Origin: Cucumis sativus | Lineage: Eukaryota; Streptophyta; Magnoliopsida; Cucurbitales; Cucurbitaceae | Assembly: GCF_000004075.3 (NCBI RefSeq) | Contig: NC_026657.2 | Location: 37,496,732-37,560,731 of the forward strand | Reading direction: 5' to 3' | Length of the DNA: 64,000 bases | Shown: positions 36,283 through 48,821 of the stretch, piece by piece | How the letters are laid out: every line of letters begins with the position of its first letter | Position numbering within the stretch: the stretch's first letter is position 1 | The notes under the pieces: model-generated | What the model saw: only the letters and a program-made list of their open reading frames with translations | The model's database searches: none | What the model was told of the DNA's origin: nothing | Position numbers and translations under genes: made by a program

Positions 36283-36335
36283 GGGCCGAGCCGATTGATC
36301 TGGGCCGAACCGATGGATCAGGGCCGAACCGGGCT
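36283..36335 (+). promoter_or_regulatory. Tandem GGGCCGA(A)CC promoter repeats with site II cores
   Basis: Three imperfect copies of a unit of 18-20 bases (GGGCCGAACCGATGGATC type) start at about 36284, 36303 and 36322. TGGGCC site II cores lie at 36283-36288 and 36302-36307. They end about 50-100 bases before the DarP-like start codon. Site II motifs are frequent in promoters of organelle and ribosome biogenesis genes. Confidence 0.55.
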
Positions 36336-36384
36336 TCGTCAATTTATGGTGCCGGTATCCGCCGTGAACTGATGGACATCAACC

Positions 36385-39107
36385 ATGAGTCATATGGTTC
36401 GAGCTCTCCGGCAATGGCCGTCGATGGTGCAGAAACATTGTTGTGGTTGCGCCGTACATCATTTTTTATTCTCATCTCCGCCGTGGGTGGCCAAAAGAAT
36501 ATACTCTCGTCGACTATCTTTAGCTACCGTTCATTCTGCTCGCCGCGAAGTCCAATATGAATCAAAAGGACTCAGATTATCCAAAGCTCCAGCACTGGCC
36601 AAATCCCAAGAACATGAGAGCATTAACGATGATGATTTGGATGTTAGAAAGAGCCGCAACCAGCTTAAACGGGAAGCTCGACGAGCTGTTCAATGGGGCA
36701 TGGATCTCGCGACCTTCTCCACTTCTCAAATTAAACGCATCCTCAGGTATTTTATATCTTCTCGCAACATTATCCGAAGATGCCTAATTATTGTATAATG
36801 TTTATCACTGATACACTTCGGGAAGGGTTTAAGGAGTTTGAGTTTCGAGCACTAACGTGAGATTTCTATTACTTGTTTGGGGTGATAGTGTGACGTCCCT
36901 CGAGAAAGATGTCTTCGACGCAATAATGCTTGTGAAGGTGCTCCTTACTAGCGATTTAATTTTGTAGTTTTTCGTATCCTTTGGTAATTTGGCGATGCGT
37001 GAATTGTTTATGTAGCTAAGGTGTTTGATTATTTGCCGCAGAGGCTTGGGAATGATGTAAGGGAAGGAAAGCGAAGGCAGTTCAATTACATTGGTAAGCT
37101 GATATTTGATAATTCATTCTGTTGTGAAATTTGTATTTGGCAGTCAGTGTTAGTAGTTAGAGCCCCATTTGATATTTAATTCTACAAAAATGAAACCTGA
37201 AAAACCTCGACGTAATGCTTTATCAAGATCTATCGATGAAAAAAATATGAAAATTTGCTGTCTTTTTGGTCATTGAACATTTGTCAGCACGAGATCCTGT
37301 AACATGTTAGGCAGGAGATCTTAAAAATACTCTCTATAAATCTAAAATGGAAGGTTTCAATCTGTCAAACAGTGAATAGAATGGCTTAAATGGTCTTGGC
37401 CTCGAATTGATCATAACTAGTTAGAGTATTGTGATCAGCTTTGTTTCTAGGTTGCCACATATCCCACTAAACTGCATTTCGGTGACTACTCAACTAGTTG
37501 ATGCTACTAATTCAAGGAATCTACAGGCTCAATCTAGTTGATTACTTTTATGAAGCTTACTTAATGAAAAGTGATAATACGATTTGACATTGTACAGGCC
37601 TCATCAGCAGATGATCTTTTGACGAGGCAAAACGCTAAAATGCAACAATTTGAACAGAGTTTACCATTGAATTTTCACTGGTTTCAGATTACACCTTAGG
37701 TTTCTGATTATATGAGCGTTCTGATTCCTGAAGCGATTTACACATAACCTTTGTCATAAAAGATCCAACCAAAACAGAAAATCATCTGTTTTGCTATGGA
37801 AGTGGAAAATTTATTTTTCTAAACATTTGTATTGTGTGGCGCTGACAAGTCGATTTAATTTGCATAGGAAAACTGCTGAGGGATGCTCAACCTGACACTG
37901 AATTAATGGACGTTTTAATACAGTCCACAAAAGCCGGTGACCATAAGATACTACAGAGATTGTGTGCTTCAGTAGATGATGAAGTTTCAAAGTATGTATA
38001 TGAGGAGGAGGAGGAGGAAGAAGAGGTATTTTGTGATATGGTTTCGTTTACATATTACCCCTCCGTATTTGGTATAATAGACAAAACATTTGTATTTGGC
38101 TTGCAGACCAATTGTGAAAATTATACTGCAGCGTGGAACAAATAAAATGAAAAACTTCAATTAGAAAATGAAGGCCAGAGAGTATAACAACTGTTCGCTT
38201 TTTAAATTTAAATTTGATTTGATATAGTGGAACAGGAGTTGAAGGGGTTGATAAATGCCATTTTATACCGTGTTGTTTCTTTTAGTTTTATAAATTCATT
38301 TTGTTTTTTCTTTTCTTCTATCTAAACTAGGGTCCGCATGTAGACATTGCTACAAGGTGGCTTGACGGGTTAATCAGTAAGAACAATATCATTACAAAGG
38401 AAATTTATTCGCTACAAACTGTTGAATTTGACCGTCAGGTACTTCACTTGCTGCATCATTCTTTTTCATTACCCATTTTTATCCCTCCTATCTCTTTAAG
38501 AAGTTATTAACTCATTCGGTTCATGCCACTTAAATGCTTATTATTTTCTTTATAAGAAACTTTTCATTCATGAGATGAAACGACAAATAAAGGGGAAAGT
38601 TGAAATACCGAAAGAATACTTCCATTGGGCTATAAGTGTAGATAAGCTATAGCTATGAAACTGTGACGAAAATTGAAGCCAAGTGATTGCCAAAACAAAA
38701 GGATCATGTTTACAGAAAAACATAGAAGAGGAATCAAAAAAGTTATTTAAGATTGTCGCAATCAAAAGAGCTCCTCCCTAGGCTTCTAGCTGAAAATGTT
38801 CTACTTAGGCTTGCTTCGTCTACTATCAACTAGCCAAGAAAAAATAGGACAAGGGTCTTACGAATGATTACGACTTTAAAGATTTTATTAGCTAGTTTAG
38901 TGTTCTATTCCCATTCAATTCTAACTTAATGACAATCATCAATAGGAGCTGCGGAGACTTGTTCGAAAAGTACATATGGTTGAAGAACGTAAGGCAGCAA
39001 TTGAAGAAAATGGGGATGAAGTCAATACAGCAGTAACAAACGCCAGAAAGCCCCTTGCTCGTTTTCTTTGTAGAATGGCGAAACAGTTGCCCTCCGATGA
39101 ACTCTAG
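36385..39107 (+). CDS. DarP/YjgA (DUF615) family protein, probably organelle-targeted
   Basis: Six exons: 36385-36746, 36889-36937, 37042-37093, 37868-38025, 38331-38438 and 38946-39107. All are GT-AG, and the 891 nt give 296 aa. The N-terminal ~70 residues are rich in R, S, A and aromatic residues with almost no acidic ones, as in a transit peptide. The rest follows bacterial YjgA/DarP: SRNQLKREARRAVQWGMDLA, SLEKDVFDAIMLVKRLGNDV, REGKRRQFNYIGKLLRDAQP, ATRWLDGLI, QELRRLVRKVHMVEE and KPLARFLCRMAKQL. In E. coli, DarP (YjgA) binds the maturing 50S ribosomal subunit. The plant protein may serve chloroplast or mitochondrial ribosomes, by inference from family and transit peptide. Residues about 192-199 are an uninterrupted Glu run from GAG/GAA repeats. 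Start: ATG 36385; ATG 36394 is a possible alternative. Confidence 0.85.
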
Positions 39108-42100
39108 TACGAATTTATTTGTGCACTATATTGATTTCTCGCATTCTTTCCTATAAGCACTTACTTTTTTTTACAACTTAGCAGACTGTTTATTCTCACT
39201 TTCAACACCTACTTTTTCCTTGTCTTTCACACTTACTAGTTGAGGTGCTAACCGGGATCATAGAGATTGTTTATCAGTTTCTTGTTGTAATATGCTTTTC
39301 AAGGACTTTCTTGCTTCTTTCTTGCTTCTTTTCTAGGAATGCCTTTTAATAGTGGGGGAATTTATTAAACCCGAGATCTGAAAGGGAGAGGTTGAAAAGA
39401 TGGGCACTGGGGGGGGGAGAGTTTTGGCCTATTGATGATGCAAGTGGTTGCATAATTGAAAGAAATTGTTAGGAAGCTAACAAAAGCTTGCTTACATTTA
39501 GGGATATAGTCATGATATTGTTTAAAATTCTGGTCTTGGCCTTTTCTGCATCAACTTATGCGCAGTTGAAGGTTGCATAAACCAACAAAACTTTTTGCTT
39601 TAAAATTGCAATTTCTCCTCTATGATGGAAGATTAGTATCAAATGACGCCATTTCTTTTAGTGGTATTTACACGCTGATTAAACAATGATTGGACGTGAC
39701 GCAGGCACCTAAATCAATCCCATAAAACCAAGAGTCAAGACCTCTTTTTGAAATTTTCATGTCATCAACTTCAATATTTTCGGCCAATTCTTAACTATAT
39801 TTGCTGAAATTTAACCCCTTGACATTGACAGGGCAATGGCCAACCTGCTGTTAAACTCGAAGAGGACAAAAGGGTATGCGAAATTTGAATAGAATTACTC
39901 TTGGACATCGTGTGAATTGTGGGAAGAAAATAAAACCCACCACCAAAATGATGGTCCTGTCCACCGAAGAAGACAACTTCCTGATAAATAGGGATTTGTG
40001 CTTGCGTTTGTCCTGTAAGTTAATTTGTTCGTTTTTGTGATATTAATTTATTATTACATAATTAATAGAATGGATATATTTCTTCTTTTACTACCACGGT
40101 AAGGTGGGAGATTGAAACTCTACCTACAATGACCTATAAAGATGAAGTTCATGTCAATATTACTAAGCCAAAATGACTTTTGTTTAAAGAAATATGCTTG
40201 AGTTTTGTCACTTATTTAAAAATTATCAATGTTTTCACAAAAACTGTCATATTACCAATTGAGACCATTTATAAACGTTTCAAAACTATTCTTGAACTAG
40301 AATTCTCTTAGAATATAGGATAAGAAATTAATTTGGATGTGGAATGATATAGAGATGATTAGGACACTCGTCTAAATTAAATCTTTAAAAGAAATTTTAA
40401 CTAATTTTTATACTCCAAAAAAAAATTATATATTTTGAAACATTTATATAAGGTGAAAGGTAACATTGTAACTTATAACCTAAACATATTGAAGATTTAT
40501 ATACCCTAGAAGTTAAGAGCGGGCTTACCACACCTTCCAAATATCTTGAAATCATTTGACATGTCAAAACATCTCTTTCACCATCAAATTGTGAGTAAAA
40601 ACGTGGTATCTAGATATTTTCATCACATGCCATCCTACAAAATTTTCACACCCTATCTTTCTTTCTTTTGAGTTCTAACATCTTCCATCAACAATTTGAG
40701 TATTAAAAATTATGTTGGAAGCTATTTCATCAATGTGAAGGCAAGGCAAGTGTATTTAGCTGCAAAATACAGCCATTTATTTGCAAGTTGAAACGAATTT
40801 AGAAATGAGAAAAAGTGTTTTAAATGACACTAAGGATGTTTATTTTATTTTGGTCGACAGGTCGTTGATATATAAAAATATCAAAAGTGTATTCAAATTA
40901 TGTCTCTTTCCCTTCTAATTGAATACGCCCAGCTGTTTAAATGCCATATTATGATAATGATATCAATATAGGTGCTTTGACAATTATATATATTTTAGTG
41001 GTCCTCAGTATTGAAAATCAAAGGGCCTCATGAATTTGGTCATTACCTTTCTTTTCAAGAGATAATCTTCAATTTTTTCTTTGAACAATGTTCTCTGTTT
41101 CTAATGGAATATGTTAAAAACATTACTTTATAAAATAACGATAATAATAAACACATAAGAGAATAGTAAATTTTTATCGCAGTCAAAAGATATTTAAAGC
41201 ACTTTTCTTTGAAGTTTCGTGCCATAAACAAACTCCAAAAGTTTAATATTCGATTCAGAAGATGAGATTATTGTTACTGTATACTTCTCAACATTTTTCC
41301 AGTTCAAAATTTTACTTTTGTTTCGTTCATCAAATCAAAATTTGATTCTATATATATATAAATATAAAAACTCAACTCTTTTAAGGAACTTGTATATATC
41401 AATTTCTGGTGTGATTCTTTGTTTGTTAGATTGTTATTGTTATGACATGTAACGATATTTTTAACTTTATAATCAAAGAGCATTAATGAAGAAAAACACA
41501 TTGAATCACATGTTAAAATTCAAAGTTGAGAGCCTAAAGCTCCTAAATAATCACACTAAAATAAGGATCAAGTGTTGACAACCAAAAGGCGGAGATGGAA
41601 GTTGGAAGCAACCATCCTCTTAATAGTTAATCACTGCTCTAGCTCAATGGCATCAAAAATATATCAAGACTTAATCAAAGCACGAGTATTCAACTTTAAT
41701 AAGTAATGATTTTATTAATGTGCTTTACAATTTATAACATAAAATCTATCCTAATATAAATCACAAAATGAAATGTCACTACGTACCAACTAAGTATATA
41801 GTATATAAATAAATTCAATCCCTAATTATTTTATCAATATAAACGCGTAAAAAAATTTATTAAACCATACTAATATTTTTTACCATAGAAACCAAATTAA
41901 ATCATTATCAATTATAAGGTAGAGGACTAAATCATTACTTAATTATAAAGTTCAAAACTAAAACTCCATATGATAACCATTTTTTTTTGTTTTTTTGTTT
42001 TAAATTAAATCTATAAACAATGCTTCCACTTTCAACTAGAAAGCCAAAATTTAAAAACAGAAAAAGAAAAAATAACTTTTAAAAATTTTAACTAATTAAA

Positions 42101-45100
42101 CTAAGAATTAAAATGTTGTATTTAAAAAAGATACAAATTACTATGGTAAAATGTGAGCATACAAGTAGACAAACATAAAACGAAACTATTAGTAAACGAG
42201 GCATAGATTATAAAAGATAGGGTGAGAAACAAAAAGTGTTGTTTTGCGCACTATTTGATGAATGGCTGCGGCGTTTATGTGTATAGAAAAAAAGAAATGA
42301 AAAGGGAGTTAGTGGGAGACATTGAAAAAGGTATAAGGATAAGGTCAAAAATTCTAACTTCCATCCATATATCCTTTCATTATATATTATTAGTTCCTCT
42401 CTATTTCCTTCAACTTTCGCCCTTTGCCGTCACACACTGATTCAGCTTCTACGTTACATCTACTTGGCTCCGCATTTGCAACACACACTCACACGCACTA
42501 AAGTTGATCATCCTCATAGATGTATGACTTAATATTAGCCAACCCCTAATGGTACCCAATTCCCTGTTTATCTACACCTTTAACTCCCCCATCCCCATTA
42601 TCATTTGTCGCTCTCCAAAACTAAAAAAAAAAAGTCTCCTTTATAGCCAATTGTCAGTGAGATAGATTCAAATAATCTCTTAAATCATTCTAACAACAAT
42701 ATATAGTTAAGAACGAGTGTTCAAAACCTAGCACGAAGGTTGTCGTAGATCCTCATGTGTTGGTTGTAGTTGGAGTTCATGTGTGCATGACATGACATGG
42801 AACAATCACAATATCAAAAAGAAGTTTCATCTGAAAATTATTACAACCACTAAAAGTTCTCACTCATCCTTACAAACATTGTCTAGAAGCCCATTAGAAC
42901 ATTTAAACACTAACTATAGTTAAACTAGCATATTAAGTTTAAGATGCTTTAAATTTGGATGGTTTAAAATCAAAACTATATGCTTCTTTTGTAGTATTTA
43001 GATCAACATATCACTTTTTTTTCAACATTTTCAATTTGAGATAATCAATCACACAATATTTGTTGTCAAAACCCTACAATATCTCAAGTTCAAATTTGAA
43101 TAATGTAATGTATTATTTTTTATTCATTTGGATTTACTCGAGAAAAAAATGTTTTTTAAAAAAACTTATTTTTATCCGAACATCTTTGATTAAAAAAATT
43201 GTTTAAAATATAATTCAAAAGAAAAGTTATTTGAGCGATTGTAAATTACTTTAACTTTTTTTTTCAAAACAATCCACTTTTAAATCAAACCCTCGAAAAC
43301 GTCTATCGTAAATTTAATTAATGCTACAAGTAAAATAAAAATAAATAGAAGAGTTTTGTGTTAGTTGTTGAATTTGCAATAAAGTTTCTACCATTTTGCA
43401 ACAACATTGTTGTGAAGTAGAAATGTTAATTAGGTTGAGATTTGGTTTGAACATCGAGAGGAAGAGGGGTCTTTGAAAATTGGAATGTTCTTGGTTTAGT
43501 TGTTGTAGGTTAAGACTATACAATATTACTCTAATTTGATATTGGGAATGGGAAGTTGCATCCAACCTCAAAATTATTTGTCAACTTTGGTAAACAAACT
43601 GAACACCCAAAATTTCCAATTTGTTGACTAAGCACACACAGTTGGCACCCTACGTGGAACTATACTCATTGAAGCCGCCAATTATAAATTTCATTTCTTT
43701 ATCAAATATAAACGTGTCCCCGTCGAATTCTTGACTTTTTCTTTTTTCCTTTTTATAGGTTCAATTCATGTTTAAAATGTTTTTGCCAATCAAAACATGG
43801 CCATAAAAATTTATGTAAACAAAAAAGTTCTAAGAAATATTTAAATTAGGAGATGAGCGTTTTTATAGTTTTTAAATAAGCTAACTTTTTAAATTTGCTC
43901 AAATTTAGTCCTTATAAAAATTAAGAACGTAGTTGACAAATAAATAATATTTTTTTCTCAAAATTAGAGGAATTAAGAATTGCAATTTTACAGAAAAGAA
44001 TGTGTTGGTGCGGCTTTCTGACTATGTATTACTTTTCCCTTCATGACTAAAGTTATCTTTTGTGTTTGGCCACTCGTTTTTATTCATTTGGATAAGTTAT
44101 AAAAAAACCACTTTTCTTTTTTTCTTTTCTTTTTGGTGGTGTTGATTCACTGCTCAAATCTTAATTATCTATTTAAATTTAGGTTATACCAAAAAGGTCT
44201 ATAATTAAAGAGAAATATGATTCAATTTTAGGTCTTAGATGACAACAATAGAGTTGCCTTGCCTTTGCCTTTGCCTTGTACTTTTAATAAATCTTAAAGA
44301 TTAAGTTTAATTAAAATTTAAATGGAAATTAAATTAAACACATTTAAACAAAATTTAAAGTACTGAAATAGTATTTTAATTTGATTAATTCATTTTATAA
44401 TTTGGTCATAGGATAAATACTAAAAAAGTTGGAAAGAACAACAATACTATTTAGAAAAGAAACGAAAAAGATGCTACATTAAATAAACTTTTGGTAAAGA
44501 ATTTTGGATGTTGGGCTAAAATAAAATACCATAGGCTCCAAAATTTGATACCAATCGAACGCTTTTCTTATCCAAATTCAGCACACAAGTTGATTGGGAA
44601 TTTTCATTGTTAGAAACCTCCACCCACCTTAGTTTAACCAATTAATTTGTTAGCAATTTCAAAATGTTAGTCTACAATAAGTCTTTGAATTTGTTTCTTA
44701 CTTAATTTAGTTTATAGTTTTTAGAAATTAAAACCAAAAACTCTAATTTCAAACGTAAAATTATAAAACTAAATATGTAAGGAAAACTATACCTAAAATT
44801 TAAAATATATTGATGAAGGCAAATTTCTAAAACAAATTCATATTACAATAATAGTAAATATGAGATCAAAGCTTCCACGGAATGGCTGAGCTATAACTTC
44901 CAAAATGAATTAGGTAATAAGGTTTTGAAGATATTTGAGGGGAGATGGAAGATATTAATTTGTAATGCAGTGATCTGAATTATTTGATGCAATGGATACC
45001 GAATTTAATGTCCCACCTAATTACTATACCATCATTCCATAATCCACACCCAAAATTTGTGGAGAATAAATGAAACAAAAAATATCTTCCATCTAAACTT

Positions 45101-47160
45101 ATGAACTAATTCAATTTTTGGTCAAATTTTCGTTGATATTATTTTAAATATCTTGGTACCATACCTTACCTTGCGTGTTCGTAATCTTATTCTAATTTTC
45201 TACTTTTTTTTTATTTTTGTCTTTACTTCAAATAAGTTTACAAAAATTATTAATACATAAATTTTAGATTACATTGTAATGAAATTCAATTTCTATTATG
45301 GGTGTATTCAAACAACTTAAAAGAAGGGTGAAAGGGATGGGTTTGAAGTTATAATTAGACCTAAAGGTATTAAATATTAAAGAATGGATAGAGGCTTGGC
45401 TTTCTCAATTTTTAATTATGTTATAATGTTCCAATGTTTAATAGATTTGAAATTAGAATAAATAAAAGATTAGAAATGGAATATGCACACGAATTTTGAA
45501 TTAATTACAGCATGAATAGTTTGACTAGTTATTTATTAGAAAGAAAATTTTGGGTATGAAATAATGGTTATAAAATGTGAATTAAGAATGTATTGACCAC
45601 TTGGTGGTGGGCTGCTTTAAGTAGTCAAACTTTCCTATGTGACTTCTCCCCGTGAGGAATTGACCATAGGTTAAATATATAATTGTAGTCCCTATTCTTT
45701 GGGTGCATTTTTCAACCTAGTTTTTTTTGTTCTTTAAAAATACATTCTCCTCTATTAAAATGGAAAACAACAAATTTAGAGAAAGTTTGAAATCCATCTA
45801 TAATAAAATATTTTTTTAAATAACAAAATAAATTAAAATATTTACAAATTATAACAAAATTTTAAATTATATATAAAAATTTAATAACTTCCGTTGTTGT
45901 CTATAATAGTCACTAATACAAACATAGATTTCACTTTTTTTAATTTAAAAATCTTTTTTTATATTTAAACTTTTTTTTATATAAAACCAATTTAAATTAA
46001 ACTTTAAAATAAAATTTTAAGTATTTAACACTTCATTTCTTTTACAAAATGATTTATTATGAAAATTAAGATGTGTCGAAACTAAGAAGAAAACGAAGAG
46101 AATTGGTATTCATTGATGTAATGAAATGACTCCCCTAATACCTTAAGTATTTTAATATTTATAATATCCTAATCTGATTAGACAATAAGTTGCATGAAAA
46201 AGGAAGACAATAACAATTATATTACATTGTATAACAACCAAGATGTGTATGATTCAAACCCCTTTCTCTTCCTAAAATAATTCTAATCTAATTTTAGTGA
46301 TTTTTAATTTATCTAATTAGTTGCTAAATCATGCAAACTTTTCTGGATTTATTAAACGAACGCCATGTATAATTTCGTAAAACTATTGACTATATATAAA
46401 GAGAAATTTATTTAAAAGTAAGAATCAAATTCATATAAATAATGAATGAAGGATTTTGGAATTTAGCCAACGTGAGGGCTAGATAATTGTTTAAATAACA
46501 TGGCATATATAGACATGTTTTCTAAATAACAAATAATACCTATCTTGTGCCCAATCTTAATTAATTCAACTATAAAAGATTTTAATTTAAACATAGTCAA
46601 TAAAATGACAAACACCCATTTGATTTTTTTTGCAATTGACATAAACAAAACTTCCAATGTTTGATTTGTTTGTTTCTTATTTTCAAAGCCAAATCCAATT
46701 TTAAAAACTTAAAAAAAAAAAATACAAAAACTTCTTTTTCAGAATTAAACTTGATTCTGAAGAAAAGAATTTAGCTTCAATTAAATTATTTACTAAAAAT
46801 TGAAAACTATAAATAAAAATTATATTTAAAAAAAACAAGTTTGATTGAGATTGAATTGAATTCTTAAAATCAATTTTGTTATTTTTGACAAATTTTCAAA
46901 GAAAAATTGAAATGGTAATTAAAGAAACCAAAATAACCCATGATAAAAGTGACTAAGTATCTATAAATAAACAAACTTAGTTAGTAGTGAATATTGAATT
47001 TCATAACATAATTCCAAATTCTTAAAAAGACACAAATCATTTGGTGTTCCTTTTTCTTTTTATTTTTTTTGTAAAAAATAAAATAAAAGAAAATAAATCA
47101 GGATGGGCCCGGGTCCAGGCCCACTGAGCATGAAGCTAGAAAGCTCCGTCGTCCTTCCTC
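39108..47160. other. 8-kb AT-rich intergenic region, no gene seen
   Basis: No exon with protein resemblance on either strand. Scattered features are a G run at about 39409-39417, an AT dinucleotide run at about 41350-41362, a promoter-like pyrimidine and CAC-rich stretch at 42360-42500 (including ACACACACTCACACGCAC) with no gene after it, and a partial MITE-like repeat at 45811-45925. The 72-codon frame at 42222-42440 has no supporting feature. Confidence 0.5.
45811..45925. repeat. MITE-like AT-rich repeat, partial copy B
   Basis: It shares AAATAACAAAATAAATTAAAATATTTACAA-type sequence, a CAAAATTTTAAAT segment and a TATAATAGTCACTAATA core with copies A and C. The right end is not recognisable. 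Confidence 0.3.
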
Positions 47161-47166
47161 TGCTTC

Positions 47167-47174
47167 TATAAATA
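47167..47174 (+). promoter_or_regulatory. TATA box of the thaumatin-like gene
   Basis: TATAAATA lies about 118 bases before the ATG at 47292, at a good distance for a short 5' UTR. It is followed by pyrimidine-rich leader sequence. Confidence 0.55.
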
Positions 47175-47291
47175 CTCCATCTTCATTCCTTCGTTACAAA
47201 CCTCACTTCAATTCCCTCGGTTTCTCTCTTCCCTAACAATACAAACTTAAAACCTCCATCATTTCTCATTTCTTCTTCAACTCTGCATTCA

Positions 47292-48821
47292 ATGTCTACA
47301 CAAATTTCATTTCTATTATATCTTCTACCAATCCTAACTTCACTCTCAGGTAATTAAATCCCACATCCCTGTTTCATTACTTTTTCACTTTCTTTTAAAT
47401 CAAACAATGTTTTCTGTTCAATATTCTTAATTTTCTTTCTAACTATGGAATTACAGGAGTATTCTCCACCACTTTCAGCATAGTAAACCAATGTGATTAC
47501 ACAGTTTGGCCTGGAATCCTCTCCAACGCCGGAGTTTCACCACTTCCCATCACCGGCTTCGTCCTCGCTGCCGGTGAGTCCAAAACCATCTCCGCTCCAG
47601 CCTCTTGGGGAGGCCGATTCTGGGGCCGAACCCACTGTTCACAAGACGCCACCGGTAAATTCTCTTGCCTTACCGGAGATTGCGGCTCTGACAAAGTCGA
47701 ATGTATCGGAAACGGGGCGAAACCACCGGCAACTCTGGCTGAGTTCACTCTCGACGGCGCCGGAGGACTTGATTTCTTCGACGTGAGTTTGGTCGACGGT
47801 TACAATATCCCTATGTTGGTTGTCCCACAAGGCGGCACCGGCGAGAAATGCATGAGCACGGGATGCGTTGTGGATTTAAACGATGCTTGTCCTCAGGAGC
47901 TGAAGGTTACGAGCGATGAGGGCGGTGATAACGTCGCATGTAAAAGCGCGTGTGAAGCATTTAACCAACCGCAATATTGTTGTAGTGGCGAGTTCGGGAG
48001 TCCAGATACTTGCAAACCTTCCGCGTACTCGCAGGTCTTCAAAAGCGCTTGCCCACGAGCATACAGCTACGCCTACGATGACAAAACAAGCACGTTTACA
48101 TGTGCCGACGCTGATTATATTATTACTTTCTGCCCTTCACCCAACACTAGGTATATTTACATAATTCTCCCCTTTGACTTTCATTTCGAATAGAGGGTAT
48201 TTTCGTACATTACATTCCCTGACAAATTCCATGAAATCTGAACGTTGATGAACATAAGGAATCCCTTACAATTAATGCTCATGCCACGTAGGATTTAGAG
48301 GGGTTAGTTTGGTCATTTTCCAATCCTTCATCGACCGACTCTTTAGCCCACACTTATCCCGGTGCATCGTGGGGCGGCGACACCGTTAAGGTCGGCGATT
48401 GGAGTTTTAATTAATCGTCTCGGGGGAATAGAGAATTTTCACGTGGTTTTTCCATTTTTTTAAGTTCAACGGCATTAAATCGCGTACAACGAGGAGTTGT
48501 AATTCGGCACGATTTTCTAGCGTTAGATGATTACGCAACGGTCAAAAACACTGCATGAAGGTCCACTGAAAACATGACACGTTGTCACTTAATTATGTGT
48601 CAGTTGAACTGAATGTCTTTTGTTTCTTTTTCTGTGGGTGCAGTCAGAAATCAACGGACAATCACAACACAAACACACCGGCGATCAACGGCGGCAACGG
48701 TACAATGGTATACGAAGGGGCTGCGTATGATTTTAGCGGCGCGTCGAGAACCACGCTCCGTCGTATTCTAGGGGTAGTCGTTGCGACGGTGGGAATTCTT
48801 CAAATTCGGCAACTCTTTTGA
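47292..48821 (+). CDS. Thaumatin-like protein (PR-5 family) with C-terminal tail
   Basis: Three exons: 47292-47349, 47457-48150 and 48644-48821. All are GT-AG, and the 930 nt give 309 aa. A signal peptide covers residues 1 to about 23 (MSTQISFLLYLLPILTSLSG). The thaumatin fold follows, from about 24 to 247. It includes FSIVNQCDYTVWPGI, WGGRFWGRTHC, the family signature region and cysteine-rich loops (CMSTGCVVDLNDACP, CKSACEAFNQPQYCCSG). The acidic cleft residues are in place: Arg in GRTHC, Glu in LAEFTLD, Asp in GLDFFDVSLVDGYN and Asp in the YAYDD segment. A tail of about 60 residues is polar and Asn/Gly/Ser rich, then basic and hydrophobic (RRILGVVVATVGIL), ending IRQLF. It may direct GPI anchoring or vacuolar sorting. 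Family members bind glucans or act in defence and development. If intron 2 is retained, translation stops at 48193 without the tail. Confidence 0.92.

Noticed and set aside
42222-42500. Promoter-like CT/CAC-rich stretch with a 72-codon frame
   Set aside because: No gene, conserved peptide or hairpin RNA could be found after it.
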